A stretch of DNA of 64,000 nt. Origin: Sphingobacterium olei. Lineage in GTDB: Bacteria; Bacteroidota; Bacteroidia; Sphingobacteriales; Sphingobacteriaceae. Under the pieces are notes generated by a model. The model was not told the origin of the DNA and did not search any database. It was given only the letters and a program-made list of their open reading frames with translations. Positions within the stretch are counted from its first letter, which is position 1. The number at the start of each line of letters is the position of its first letter. The stretch is taken from the NCBI RefSeq assembly GCF_005048855.1, contig NZ_SUME01000003.1, positions 186,001 through 250,000 of the forward strand. Reading direction: 5' to 3'. The position numbers and the translations under genes were made by a program. This document shows positions 53,165 through 60,995 of this stretch, one piece after another.

Positions 53165-53172
53165 TACTTTTG
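53165..53172 (+). promoter_or_regulatory. -7 box TACTTTTG between DUF4834 and recF
   Basis: TAnnTTTG directly after the DUF4834 stop codon and 17 bp before the recF ATG at 53190. It allows recF to be transcribed on its own. Confidence 0.4.
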
Positions 53173-53189
53173 GCTTTTACCCTGTTACT

Positions 53190-54293
53190 ATGTGGCTAAA
53201 GCAACTATCCGTTTTAAATTTTAAGAATTATACAGAATCGACATTGGATTTTCTGCCCGAAGTGAATGCTTTTGCTGGACAGAATGGAGCGGGTAAGACC
53301 AACCTATTGGATGCGATTCATTATTTATCCCTCTGTAAATCCTATTTTAATCCCATTGATTCACAACATATCAAAAAAGGGGAAGATTGGTTTATGGTTC
53401 AGGGCGAATTTGATACCGACGATCGCTTAGATAGCATATCATGTAGCCTTAAGCGTAACCAAAAAAAACAATTTAAGCGTAATAAAAAAGATTATCCGCG
53501 GTTGGCAGACCATATCGGGCAGTTCCCTTCCGTAATGATTTCTCCCAATGATAGTGTTATTATTACTGAAGGAAGTGAAGAGCGTCGTAAATTCATAGAC
53601 AACGTCATTTCGCAAACGGATAATAGATATTTAGATACACTTATTACCTATAATAGGATATTACTTCAACGCAACGCGGTATTGAAAAATATCAGAGAAA
53701 ATGGTGTTTTCGACCTAGGTCTTATGGATGTCTTAAACCTCCAATTAGTAGATGTAGGCAAAATTATTTACGAACGTCGAAAACGATTTATGACCTCATT
53801 TTTGCCCGAGTTTCAACGTCATTACAGTTTTTTGTCGGAGGGTGCAGAAGATGTGTCTCTCGAATACGAATCTCAATTACATCGGCACGATTTCCTCTCC
53901 CTTCTGAGCCTAACTCTCGAAAAGGATCGGATATTGGAGCGTACTACGCACGGTATTCATAAGGATGATCTGTCGTTTACGATTCATGAAGATATGCCAT
54001 TGAAAAAGTTTGGTTCTCAAGGGCAGCAAAAGTCGTTTCTTATCGCGTTAAAATTAGCGCAATATAGCTTTCTACAACGTGAGAAAAAATATAAGCCCCT
54101 TCTATTACTGGACGATATCTTCGATAAACTGGACGAAAAACGGACCAAGAAATTGATGCAAATGGTATCGAATGATGAATTCGGACAAATTTTTATTACG
54201 GATACTGATGCCTTCCGGCTTGAGAAGATTTTTGAGGATATTGCCCAACCTATACGTATCTTTGCTATACAAGGAGGGACGGTAAATGTATAG
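53190..54293 (+). CDS. recF: DNA replication and repair protein RecF
   Basis: 367 residues from ATG 53190 (MWLKQLSVLNFKNY); a longer frame from 53085 overlaps DUF4834 and is rejected. SMC/ABC-like ATPase that loads RecA at single-strand gaps. Walker A GQNGAGKTNLL (30-40), signature KKFGSQGQQKSFLIALKLAQ and Walker B PLLLLDDIFDKLD are present. The 3' end overlaps DUF721 by 8 bp, so the two are translationally coupled. Confidence 0.97.
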   Translation: MWLKQLSVLNFKNYTESTLDFLPEVNAFAGQNGAGKTNLLDAIHYLSLCKSYFNPIDSQHIKKGEDWFMVQGEFDTDDRLDSISCSLKRNQKKQFKRNKKDYPRLADHIGQFPSVMISPNDSVIITEGSEERRKFIDNVISQTDNRYLDTLITYNRILLQRNAVLKNIRENGVFDLGLMDVLNLQLVDVGKIIYERRKRFMTSFLPEFQRHYSFLSEGAEDVSLEYESQLHRHDFLSLLSLTLEKDRILERTTHGIHKDDLSFTIHEDMPLKKFGSQGQQKSFLIALKLAQYSFLQREKKYKPLLLLDDIFDKLDEKRTKKLMQMVSNDEFGQIFITDTDAFRLEKIFEDIAQPIRIFAIQGGTVNV

Positions 54294-54600
54294 GAAAAAG
54301 CTAGAGGAAATTCATACCCGAGATGATATCAGTATGAAACAAGCGGTTGAAAAATGGCTTGAGGTTTTCAAATTGCGCAAAAAATTTGATGAATCTTCCA
54401 TTGTTTCGGCTTGGCCTGAGATAATAGGTCCCTCTATAGCCAACCGTACGCAGCAAATCTATATTAAGGATAAGAAACTCTTCGTGAAGGTCGAATCTGC
54501 AGTGATCAAAAATGAACTGGCCTTAATGAGAAGACAGATAATAGGTCGTGTAAATGAACATGTGGGGCAAGTCATCGTAGAAGAACTGATCATTCTGTAA
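54286..54600 (+). CDS. DUF721 (DciA-like) protein
   Basis: 104 residues, DUF721 domain over most of its length (MKQAVEKWLEVFKLRKKFDESSIVSAWPEIIGPSIANRTQQIYIKDKKLFVKVESAVIKNELALMRRQIIGRVN). DciA proteins of this family help load the replicative helicase DnaB in bacteria without DnaC. Overlap with recF by 8 bp supports a DNA-replication link. Confidence 0.9.
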   Translation: MYRKKLEEIHTRDDISMKQAVEKWLEVFKLRKKFDESSIVSAWPEIIGPSIANRTQQIYIKDKKLFVKVESAVIKNELALMRRQIIGRVNEHVGQVIVEELIIL

Positions 54601-54614
54601 CCCGATTTTTAAGT

Positions 54615-55235
54615 TTACAAGTAAAGGTCTAAATCGCCTTTTCCGTCCCGGATTACTTCAAATTCTCCATTGGTTAGGTCAACAACGGTGGAAGCGATAT
54701 TGTCTCCATATCCGCCATCAATAACCATATCCACTTTATCTTCATACTTCTCGTAAATCAATTCCGGGTCGGTCGAGTATTCTATGATTTCATCTTCATC
54801 GTGAATGGAGGCCGTTACGATGGGATTTCCTAATTCTTTAACAATTTCGCGTACAATGCTGTTGTCCGGCACACGTATACCTACCGTCTTTTTCTTCGAA
54901 CTCAATAATTTGGGTACCTGATTACTTGCATTAAATATAAAGGTAAAAGGCCCTGGTAATGCCTTTTTTAGTACGCGGAATACCGTTGTGTCAAAAGGTT
55001 TGGTGTATTGGGATATATCTGTCAGATCGTAACAGATAAAAGATAAGTTGGCCTTATCGGGGCGCAGTCCGCGAATGGAGCAGACGCGTTCAATTGCTTT
55101 TTGATTCGTGATATCACATCCAATACCATATACCGTATCAGTAGGATAAATTATCACACCGCCTTTCTTCAAAATATCTACCGCTTGTTGGATAGCTTTT
55201 GGATTCGGATTATCTTCGTATATCTTAATTAACAT
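54615..55235 (-). CDS. YrdC/YciO-type protein, second L-threonylcarbamoyladenylate synthase paralogue
   Basis: 206 residues, one YrdC domain. Text: GGVIIYPTDTVYGIGCDITNQ, SIRGLRPDKANLSFICYDLTDISQY, LLSSKKKTVGIRVPDN. The nucleotide-binding segment reads PIVTASIHDEDE where TsaC has STSAN (compare 36406-36984), as in the YciO subgroup. YciO has much weaker or no t6A activity in E. coli, so its role may differ. Minus strand, alone, between the asnS terminator and the convergent DUF721 gene. Confidence 0.9.
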   Translation of the reverse strand: MLIKIYEDNPNPKAIQQAVDILKKGGVIIYPTDTVYGIGCDITNQKAIERVCSIRGLRPDKANLSFICYDLTDISQYTKPFDTTVFRVLKKALPGPFTFIFNASNQVPKLLSSKKKTVGIRVPDNSIVREIVKELGNPIVTASIHDEDEIIEYSTDPELIYEKYEDKVDMVIDGGYGDNIASTVVDLTNGEFEVIRDGKGDLDLYL

Positions 55236-55261
55236 TTTATAAAATCAAAAAAAGCATATTT

Positions 55262-55284
55262 GCAAATTTGCGTATTCGCGAATA
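55262..55284. repeat. Two adjacent perfect palindromes
   Basis: GCAAATTTGC (55262-55271) directly followed by TATTCGCGAATA (55273-55284), 27 bp before the ATG of the gene at 54615-55235 (minus strand). They are possible operators for a dimeric regulator. Confidence 0.45.
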
Positions 55285-55305
55285 TAATTATTGTCTAGTA
55301 TAATT

Positions 55306-55341
55306 AAAACCGTCAAAAGTATAATTTGTTTTGACGGTTTT
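55306..55341 (-). terminator. Terminator after asnS
   Basis: Perfect 13-bp arms AAAACCGTCAAAA (55306-55318) and TTTTGACGGTTTT (55329-55341), 10-nt loop. It lies 22 bp past the asnS stop on the minus strand. Confidence 0.88.
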
Positions 55342-55363
55342 AAGGCGTTGGCATAGGTTATGA

Positions 55364-56809
55364 TTAAAATTCTGCGTTGTTGGGCGTGCGTGGAAAAGGA
55401 ATTACATCTCTAATATTGGTCATACCTGTTACAAAGAGCACCAATCGTTCGAAGCCAAGTCCAAATCCCGCATGAGGTGCGGTACCAAATCGTCTTGTAT
55501 CCAGAAACCAATCCATCTCTTCGGCAGGAATGCCTACTTCCTCCATGCGCGCTAGCAATTTGTCAAGATTTTCTTCCCGTTGCGAACCGCCTACCATTTC
55601 TCCAATGCCTGGGAACAGGATGTCCATCGCGCGTACGGTATGGCGTCCTTGTGCATCAGGTTCATTTTGTTTCATATAGAAAGATTTGATCTCTCGCGGA
55701 TAATCGATCAGGATTACCGGTTTTTTAAAGTGTTTTTCAACGAGATAGCGTTCGTGTTCTGATTGCAAATCGGCTCCCCATTCGTCAATCAGATATTTAA
55801 ATTGTTTTTTCTGATTGGGTTTACTGCGCTTTAATATTTCAATAGCATCCGTATACGTTACGCGTTCGAAATTATTTGCTAAAACAAAGTTTAGTTTATC
55901 TACCAAATTTAATTCAGCACGCTCATTTTGAGGTTTAGACTTCTCTTCTTCTAATAAGCGACTTTTCAAAAACTCAATTTCTTCTGCGCAATGATCCAGT
56001 GCATATTTAATCACATATTTCAATAGATCTTCTGCCAGATCCATATTGTCTTCCAACTCGTAGAAGGCCATCTCGGGTTCGATCATCCAAAACTCGGCCA
56101 GGTGACGCGTTGTGTTGGAATTTTCTGCGCGGAAAGTAGGGCCAAAAGTGTAGATATTGCCCAATGCCATGGCTGCAAGTTCCCCCTCGAGCTGACCTGA
56201 TACCGTTAAGTTCGTGGCTTTGCCAAAGAAATCTTCTTTATAGTCTATTTGTCCTTGCTCGTTGCGCGGAATACTGTCAAAATCAAAAGTAGTTACTTTG
56301 AATATTTCACCTGCACCTTCAGCATCCGATCCGGTAATAATAGGCGTGTGCATGTAGACAAAATCTCTTTCATTGAAGAACTGATGAACGGCAAATGCTA
56401 ATGCATTTCTTACTTTGAAAACTGCATTAAATGTTCCTGTGCGAAAACGCAAGTGTGCTATTTCGCGTAAGAATTCTAAACTGTGCTTTTTAGGCTGTAA
56501 AGGGAACTTCTCCGGATCAGAATCACCTAAAATTGTTAGTTCTTTTACTTTAATTTCAACACGTTGACCTTTACCCAAAGATTCGACCAATGTTCCTTCT
56601 ACGCGTACAGCTGCACCGGTCGTTACCCGCTTTAATAAAGCTTCTTCTGTATTTTCAAAATCAACTACTGCTTGGATATTATTTAAAGAAGAACCATCAT
56701 TAATCGCTATAAATTGATTATTGCGGAAAGTTTTTACCCATCCTTTTACAATAACATGTTTGCCGAATTCTTCGGATTTTAATAGTTCTTTAATACGTGT
56801 GTGTTCCAT
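55364..56809 (-). CDS. asnS: Asparaginyl-tRNA synthetase
   Basis: 481 residues. N-terminal OB anticodon-binding domain (about 15-105: [33 protein letters not shown]) and class II catalytic domain with motif 2 [25 protein letters not shown], and motif 3 [15 protein letters not shown] near the C-terminus. It charges tRNA-Asn directly. The AEFWMIEPE version, rather than EFxxxDxE with Asp-specific residues, supports AsnRS over AspRS. Ends at a strong hairpin. Confidence 0.97.
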   Translation of the reverse strand: MEHTRIKELLKSEEFGKHVIVKGWVKTFRNNQFIAINDGSSLNNIQAVVDFENTEEALLKRVTTGAAVRVEGTLVESLGKGQRVEIKVKELTILGDSDPEKFPLQPKKHSLEFLREIAHLRFRTGTFNAVFKVRNALAFAVHQFFNERDFVYMHTPIITGSDAEGAGEIFKVTTFDFDSIPRNEQGQIDYKEDFFGKATNLTVSGQLEGELAAMALGNIYTFGPTFRAENSNTTRHLAEFWMIEPEMAFYELEDNMDLAEDLLKYVIKYALDHCAEEIEFLKSRLLEEEKSKPQNERAELNLVDKLNFVLANNFERVTYTDAIEILKRSKPNQKKQFKYLIDEWGADLQSEHERYLVEKHFKKPVILIDYPREIKSFYMKQNEPDAQGRHTVRAMDILFPGIGEMVGGSQREENLDKLLARMEEVGIPAEEMDWFLDTRRFGTAPHAGFGLGFERLVLFVTGMTNIRDVIPFPRTPNNAEF

Positions 56810-56925
56810 TTTAATAATAAACTTCTGTGTTAAGTGTCACAAAAATACGCTATTCTGTTGGTTATTGGTAATAAATGAGGAATTTATGAAAAAAATGAGC
56901 AAGATGAATTGATTGTAAAAAAAGT

Positions 56926-56933
56926 TATCTTTA
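56926..56933 (+). promoter_or_regulatory. -7-like box TATCTTTA five nt before a start codon
   Basis: One-base variant of TAnnTTTG (A for the final G) ending 5 nt before the ATG at 56939. Confidence 0.35.
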
Positions 56934-56938
56934 TAGTC

Positions 56939-57772
56939 ATGAAAAGTTACTTACTGAAAATATTAATCTTGTCCATTGCCTTGCTTGTATCGTGTGGTAA
57001 AAGCGATGATGGACAGCCGGTTAAGAAGACGATAGACAGAATCTTAATCGCTCCGGAAAGTATTGTTCAAAAAACTGGAGTGGAATACTATGTCATTGCG
57101 AGGTATTTTAAAGATTATGATGAAAAGGATAACGTCCGGTTAACGGTAGATGGTCAATCTGGAACGATAATAAAGGAAGAAAAAAAAGAACTTGAGGGGA
57201 CTACAATACTATTCAAGCTTCCGCCAGTCAATCAAACCGGTGATTTGACGATGAAATTGACGATCGACAATGGCCAAAAAGTCGTGGAACAGGAGAGCAT
57301 GCTGCGCTTTGTTGCTGATTATACCTTGCCGACAGTTTGGCAAAGCCTAGATAGGGCCTATAGAAACCAAATGTCATGGATTGGTCGTCGGTTTAAAAGT
57401 GGAGGTAGCGCCATCAGTATCATTTCACATGGAGAATCGCTACATCCTTCTGTCGGTTTATATTATTCAAAGGATAAATTGTATGACCAGTTGGTACATG
57501 TTCCGTTTATAGAGGGACTTAGTGGTAACTATTTGTTGTATTTTGAACACAATTCCCTAAAAGAATTAAGAATAATACACGGAGAACCGATTAAAAATCC
57601 TCAGTATAGTGCAGAAGAGTCCCATGCAGAGATTCGTACAGAATTGGGTGCTACACTTGTTTCGACGGAGGAAAGAAGCAGTTATATACTAACCACCTAT
57701 AAGAAAGATAATTTTACATTGAGAGTAAGTGAGAACGAAAGTGCAGTACATACGTTGGTTACGAAAGAATAG
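56939..57772 (+). CDS. Lipoprotein of unknown function
   Basis: 277 residues from ATG 56939. The signal peptide ends at lipobox LLVSCGK (Cys19). A first beta-rich part (about 30-135: VEYYVIARYFKDYDEKDNVRLTVDGQSGTII; GDLTMKLTIDNGQKVV) looks Ig-like or IPT-like. A second part (about 140-277) begins TLPTVWQSLDRAYRNQMSWIGRRFKSGG and has mixed alpha/beta text without known motifs. I recognise no family. It is monocistronic; the strong terminator downstream is shared with sucC. Confidence 0.8.
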   Translation: MKSYLLKILILSIALLVSCGKSDDGQPVKKTIDRILIAPESIVQKTGVEYYVIARYFKDYDEKDNVRLTVDGQSGTIIKEEKKELEGTTILFKLPPVNQTGDLTMKLTIDNGQKVVEQESMLRFVADYTLPTVWQSLDRAYRNQMSWIGRRFKSGGSAISIISHGESLHPSVGLYYSKDKLYDQLVHVPFIEGLSGNYLLYFEHNSLKELRIIHGEPIKNPQYSAEESHAEIRTELGATLVSTEERSSYILTTYKKDNFTLRVSENESAVHTLVTKE

Positions 57773-57831
57773 CTTAGGGGATACTTCTTTCAACGTACCT
57801 TGCGTAGTTTTCGATTTTGGAGGTATTAACA

Positions 57832-57869
57832 AAAAAGGCCGATTTTCCATTAAGAAAATCGGCCTTTTT
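57832..57869. terminator. Bidirectional terminator
   Basis: Perfect 16-bp arms AAAAAGGCCGATTTTC (57832-57847) and GAAAATCGGCCTTTTT (57854-57869), 6-nt loop, between the convergent lipoprotein gene and sucC. Confidence 0.93.
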
Positions 57870-57894
57870 ATCTATTTAAAAAACAAAAAATTAT

Positions 57895-59088
57895 TTATCC
57901 TTTTAATACTTTAGTAACCAGTTCAGCAGCTTCTTTTAATTGAATAGCAGAATAAACCTGTAATCCTGATTCGTCGATTAACTTTTTAGCTTCAGCAGCA
58001 TTTGTACCTTGAAGACGTACAATGATTGGAACAGGAATGTTTCCAATTTCTTGGTACGCATCTATAACACCTTGAGCAACACGGTCACAACGAACGATAC
58101 CACCGAAGATGTTGATTAGAATTGCTTTTACGTTAGGATCTTTTAAGATGATGTTGAAGCCGGCTTTAACCGTTTCAGCATTTGCTGTACCACCCACATC
58201 TAAGAAGTTAGCAGGTTCTCCACCAGCTAATTTGATGATATCCATAGTCGCCATTGCAAGGCCGGCACCATTTACCATGCAACCTACGTTACCGTCAAGT
58301 TTTACATAGTTTAAGTTAGATTTACCAGCTTCAACTTCGGTAGGATCTTCCTCACTTACATCGCGTAATGCTGCATAATCCGCGTGACGGTACAGTGCAT
58401 TCTCGTCTAAGTCTACTTTTGCATCTACCGCTAAAATTTTGTCATCAGATGTTTTTAATACAGGGTTGATTTCGAACATAGATGAATCTGTTGAATCGTA
58501 TGCTTTATATAAAGCAGCAACAAATTTTACCATTTCTTTGTGTGCACCACCAGTTAGGCCTAAATTGAAAGCAATTTTACGTGCTTGGAAACCTTGTAAA
58601 CCAACTTTAGGGTCGATTTCTTCTTTGAAGATTAAGTTTGGAGTTTTCTCAGCTACTTCTTCAATATCCATCCCACCTTCTGTAGAATACATAATGATAT
58701 TACGACCTTGAGCACGGTCTAGTAACACAGATACATAAAATTCTTTCGTTTCACTTTCACCAGGATAGTATACATCTTGCGCAACTAATACTTTATTTAC
58801 TTTTTTACCTTCTGGTCCAGTTTGAGGAGTTACTAATTGCATACCTATGATATCTGTAGCACGTTGTGATACTTCTTCTAGGTTTTTAGCTAATTTAACG
58901 CCACCACCTTTACCGCGACCACCAGCATGAATTTGAGCTTTGATTACAACCCAGTCAGAATTGTATTCTTCTTTCAATTTTTTAGCAGCTTCTACAGCTT
59001 GCTCTGGGGTTTCAGCAACAATACCTTCTTGTATTCTTACGCCAAAACTTTTAAGTATTTCTTTTCCTTGATATTCGTGAATGTTCAT
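57895..59088 (-). CDS. sucC: Succinyl-CoA synthetase (ADP-forming) beta subunit
   Basis: 397 residues from ATG 59088 ([17 protein letters not shown]); the longer frame to 59178 lacks family similarity. It forms succinate, CoA and ATP from succinyl-CoA in the TCA cycle, with an alpha subunit encoded elsewhere. ATP-grasp signatures: [49 protein letters not shown], and the C-terminal CoA-ligase part [15 protein letters not shown] and [17 protein letters not shown]. Confidence 0.97.
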   Translation of the reverse strand: MNIHEYQGKEILKSFGVRIQEGIVAETPEQAVEAAKKLKEEYNSDWVVIKAQIHAGGRGKGGGVKLAKNLEEVSQRATDIIGMQLVTPQTGPEGKKVNKVLVAQDVYYPGESETKEFYVSVLLDRAQGRNIIMYSTEGGMDIEEVAEKTPNLIFKEEIDPKVGLQGFQARKIAFNLGLTGGAHKEMVKFVAALYKAYDSTDSSMFEINPVLKTSDDKILAVDAKVDLDENALYRHADYAALRDVSEEDPTEVEAGKSNLNYVKLDGNVGCMVNGAGLAMATMDIIKLAGGEPANFLDVGGTANAETVKAGFNIILKDPNVKAILINIFGGIVRCDRVAQGVIDAYQEIGNIPVPIIVRLQGTNAAEAKKLIDESGLQVYSAIQLKEAAELVTKVLKG

Positions 59089-59225
59089 CGATAAAAAATT
59101 TGGTGTAAAAATAACATTTTTATTCGTAAGGGTCAAGGGTTTGTTAGTTAAAAAACCACTTTTTTCATCGCTGCACATTGTGTTTTCAATATGGTGAATA
59201 AGGAGCTTAGTTTGATACTTTTTGC

Positions 59226-59233
59226 TAACTTCG
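59226..59233 (+). promoter_or_regulatory. -7-like box TAACTTCG four nt before the lolD-like start
   Basis: TAnnTTTG with one change (C for T), ending 4 nt before the ATG at 59238. Confidence 0.35.
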
Positions 59234-59237
59234 TGTT

Positions 59238-59891
59238 ATGATATTGAAAGCAAGTAATATTTATAAAAGCTATGGTGAACTGCCCATTCTGAAAGGAGTC
59301 AATCTGGAAGTGGATAAAGGTGAGATTGTTTCGATCGTAGGAGCTTCAGGTGCAGGCAAAAGTACCTTGCTACATATTATCGGAACTTTGGATAAGGCCG
59401 ATAAAGGGGAGCTTTATATTAATGACGCTGCCATACATTCTCTCTCTGCCAATGCACTGAGTGCTTTTCGCAATGAACATATTGGTTTTGTATTTCAATT
59501 TCATCATCTACTACCGGAGTTTACGGCGTTGGAAAATGTTTGTATTCCCGCTTACATCAAAGGTGAAACCCATGCGCAAAGTGAAAAGAAAGCGATGGAG
59601 CTATTGGAGTTGTTGGGTGTAGCCGAACGTGCAAAACATAAGCCTTCCCAGATGTCTGGAGGCGAGCAACAGCGTGTTTCGGTAGCCAGAGCATTGATTA
59701 ACAATCCGTCCATTATACTTGCTGATGAGCCCTCGGGCAATTTAGATTCTGAAAATGCGTCATCGTTACACAATTTGTTTTTTCATTTACGGGATACGAT
59801 GCACCAAACGTTTATTATTGTGACCCATAATGAGGAGCTGGCTGGTATATCAGACCGTACTATTCATATGCGAGATGGACTTATTTATTAA
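59238..59891 (+). CDS. LolD-like ABC transporter ATP-binding protein
   Basis: 217 residues, a full ABC ATPase: Walker [10 protein letters not shown] (35-43), Q-loop [18 protein letters not shown], signature [15 protein letters not shown], Walker [13 protein letters not shown] and H-loop [10 protein letters not shown]. The sequence is of the LolD/MacB/FtsE type, which energises lipoprotein release (LolCE) or export. No permease gene is next to it. It begins a co-directional run with the gene at 59895 (3-bp gap). Confidence 0.93.
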   Translation: MILKASNIYKSYGELPILKGVNLEVDKGEIVSIVGASGAGKSTLLHIIGTLDKADKGELYINDAAIHSLSANALSAFRNEHIGFVFQFHHLLPEFTALENVCIPAYIKGETHAQSEKKAMELLELLGVAERAKHKPSQMSGGEQQRVSVARALINNPSIILADEPSGNLDSENASSLHNLFFHLRDTMHQTFIIVTHNEELAGISDRTIHMRDGLIY

Positions 59892-59894
59892 ATT

Positions 59895-60365
59895 ATGCAG
59901 AAGTTACTAATTACGTTCGGTACTCGGCCGTTGGCAATCCGTCTGTCGAAGTTAGTGCAGAACAAATATAAAGTACTTCTTTCCACTTCGGAGGAGGTTC
60001 CCTCTGTGTTAAAAGAGAAATACCTGACTATTCCGATAGGAACGAATCCTACATTTTCGCACGAAGTACTCAAGCTTGCATTGGATAACAACGTGCAATT
60101 CATTCTTCCTTTGGGTGCGGCTGAAATACAAGCTATTGGTGAATCCGTACAGCTATTCGAAGAATACGGTATACGTGTTATCTGTCCTTCAAAAAATGAA
60201 CTTTTAGGACTGGATGTGTTATTTGATCCAACGAAAGATTTACCTTTAAGTGTTGTTTTGGATCGTGTGGATTTAATCTCAGACCAACCCGTTGCTTGTG
60301 CCGTTAATGGCTTAGGCATAGTTTCAGATTCTGGAGATGATTTCGTTTTAGCGGTTTTGAAATAG
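59895..60365 (+). CDS. Pre-ATP-grasp-like protein without ATP-grasp domain
   Basis: 156 residues. A Rossmann-like half (about 1-100: KLLITFGTRPLAIRLSKLVQNKYKVLLST, NVQFILPLGAAEIQAIGESVQLFEEYGIRVICPSK) resembles the pre-ATP-grasp domain of ligases that bind a substrate before the ATP-grasp part. The ATP-grasp domain is absent; the C-terminal third (about 105-156) is unlike known domains. It follows the ABC ATPase by 3 bp and is likely cotranscribed. The identification is weak and function is unknown. Confidence 0.65.
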   Translation: MQKLLITFGTRPLAIRLSKLVQNKYKVLLSTSEEVPSVLKEKYLTIPIGTNPTFSHEVLKLALDNNVQFILPLGAAEIQAIGESVQLFEEYGIRVICPSKNELLGLDVLFDPTKDLPLSVVLDRVDLISDQPVACAVNGLGIVSDSGDDFVLAVLK

Positions 60366-60424
60366 TATGAAATACGCTTGCTTTCCCAACTGAGCTTGTG
60401 AGCTCACGAAGTAATAATACGCAT

Positions 60425-60979
60425 ATGAATATTGAAAATATTCCTTTAGACAAGGAAGTTTATTTATTTGAAGTTGACGATGTCTTATTTACGAAGTCTG
60501 ATTACGACTTACAGGTCTACTATCTTTTTGCAAACTTTATGGAGTTTACAACGGGATTTTTACGGGCAAATGATCTAGTGGATTTCATGAAGAAAGTGTA
60601 TGAAAACCAAGGAGAGCAATTTGTTTTTGAAGGACTGCAAGAAACGTTCGGAATTGAAGAGAAATACAAAGAAAACTTATTACGATTAAACGTTAATGCC
60701 CAGTTGCCACTCAAACTAATATTATTTAAAGAAGTGGAAGATTTGATCGTTCGACTTTTTACACAAAATAAGCAGGTAGCTATTTTAACAAAGGGTAATC
60801 CGGTCGAACAATTAAATAAACTCAAGCACATAGACTGGGGAGAAGCAAATCGGTTTAGAAATTTTATTAAAGTTTATTTTGTCGATGAATTAAAGTTTAG
60901 ATCTTTAGAACCAATTGATTATCTTGCTAAAGATTACGGTGTGACACCTGTAGATTTATATTGGATTAAGGCTGATTAG
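60425..60979 (+). CDS. HAD-like protein with altered nucleophile, probably inactive
   Basis: 184 residues from ATG 60425. HAD motif I reads YLFEVDDVLF where catalytic HADs have DxDx(T/V): the nucleophilic Asp is Glu (gaa codon). Motif II (KQVAILTKGN) keeps the Thr, motif III Lys is near FIKVYFVDELKF, and the C-terminal motif IV (GDD/GDxxxD) is missing, since the protein ends YWIKAD. A cap of helices (about 25-95) is present. It is therefore a pseudo-HAD, perhaps binding a phosphorylated ligand. Cotranscription with the S41 gene 16 bp later is likely. Confidence 0.75.
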   Translation: MNIENIPLDKEVYLFEVDDVLFTKSDYDLQVYYLFANFMEFTTGFLRANDLVDFMKKVYENQGEQFVFEGLQETFGIEEKYKENLLRLNVNAQLPLKLILFKEVEDLIVRLFTQNKQVAILTKGNPVEQLNKLKHIDWGEANRFRNFIKVYFVDELKFRSLEPIDYLAKDYGVTPVDLYWIKAD

Positions 60980-60995
60980 AGATATAAAAGGAATT

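Noticed and set aside
53085-53189. Longer RecF start overlapping DUF4834
   Set aside because: RecF similarity begins at MWLKQLSVLN (53190); the upstream stretch is DUF4834 read in another frame.
59089-59178. Longer SucC N-terminus
   Set aside because: Known SucC proteins start MNIHEYQGK; the extra 30 codons have no similarity.
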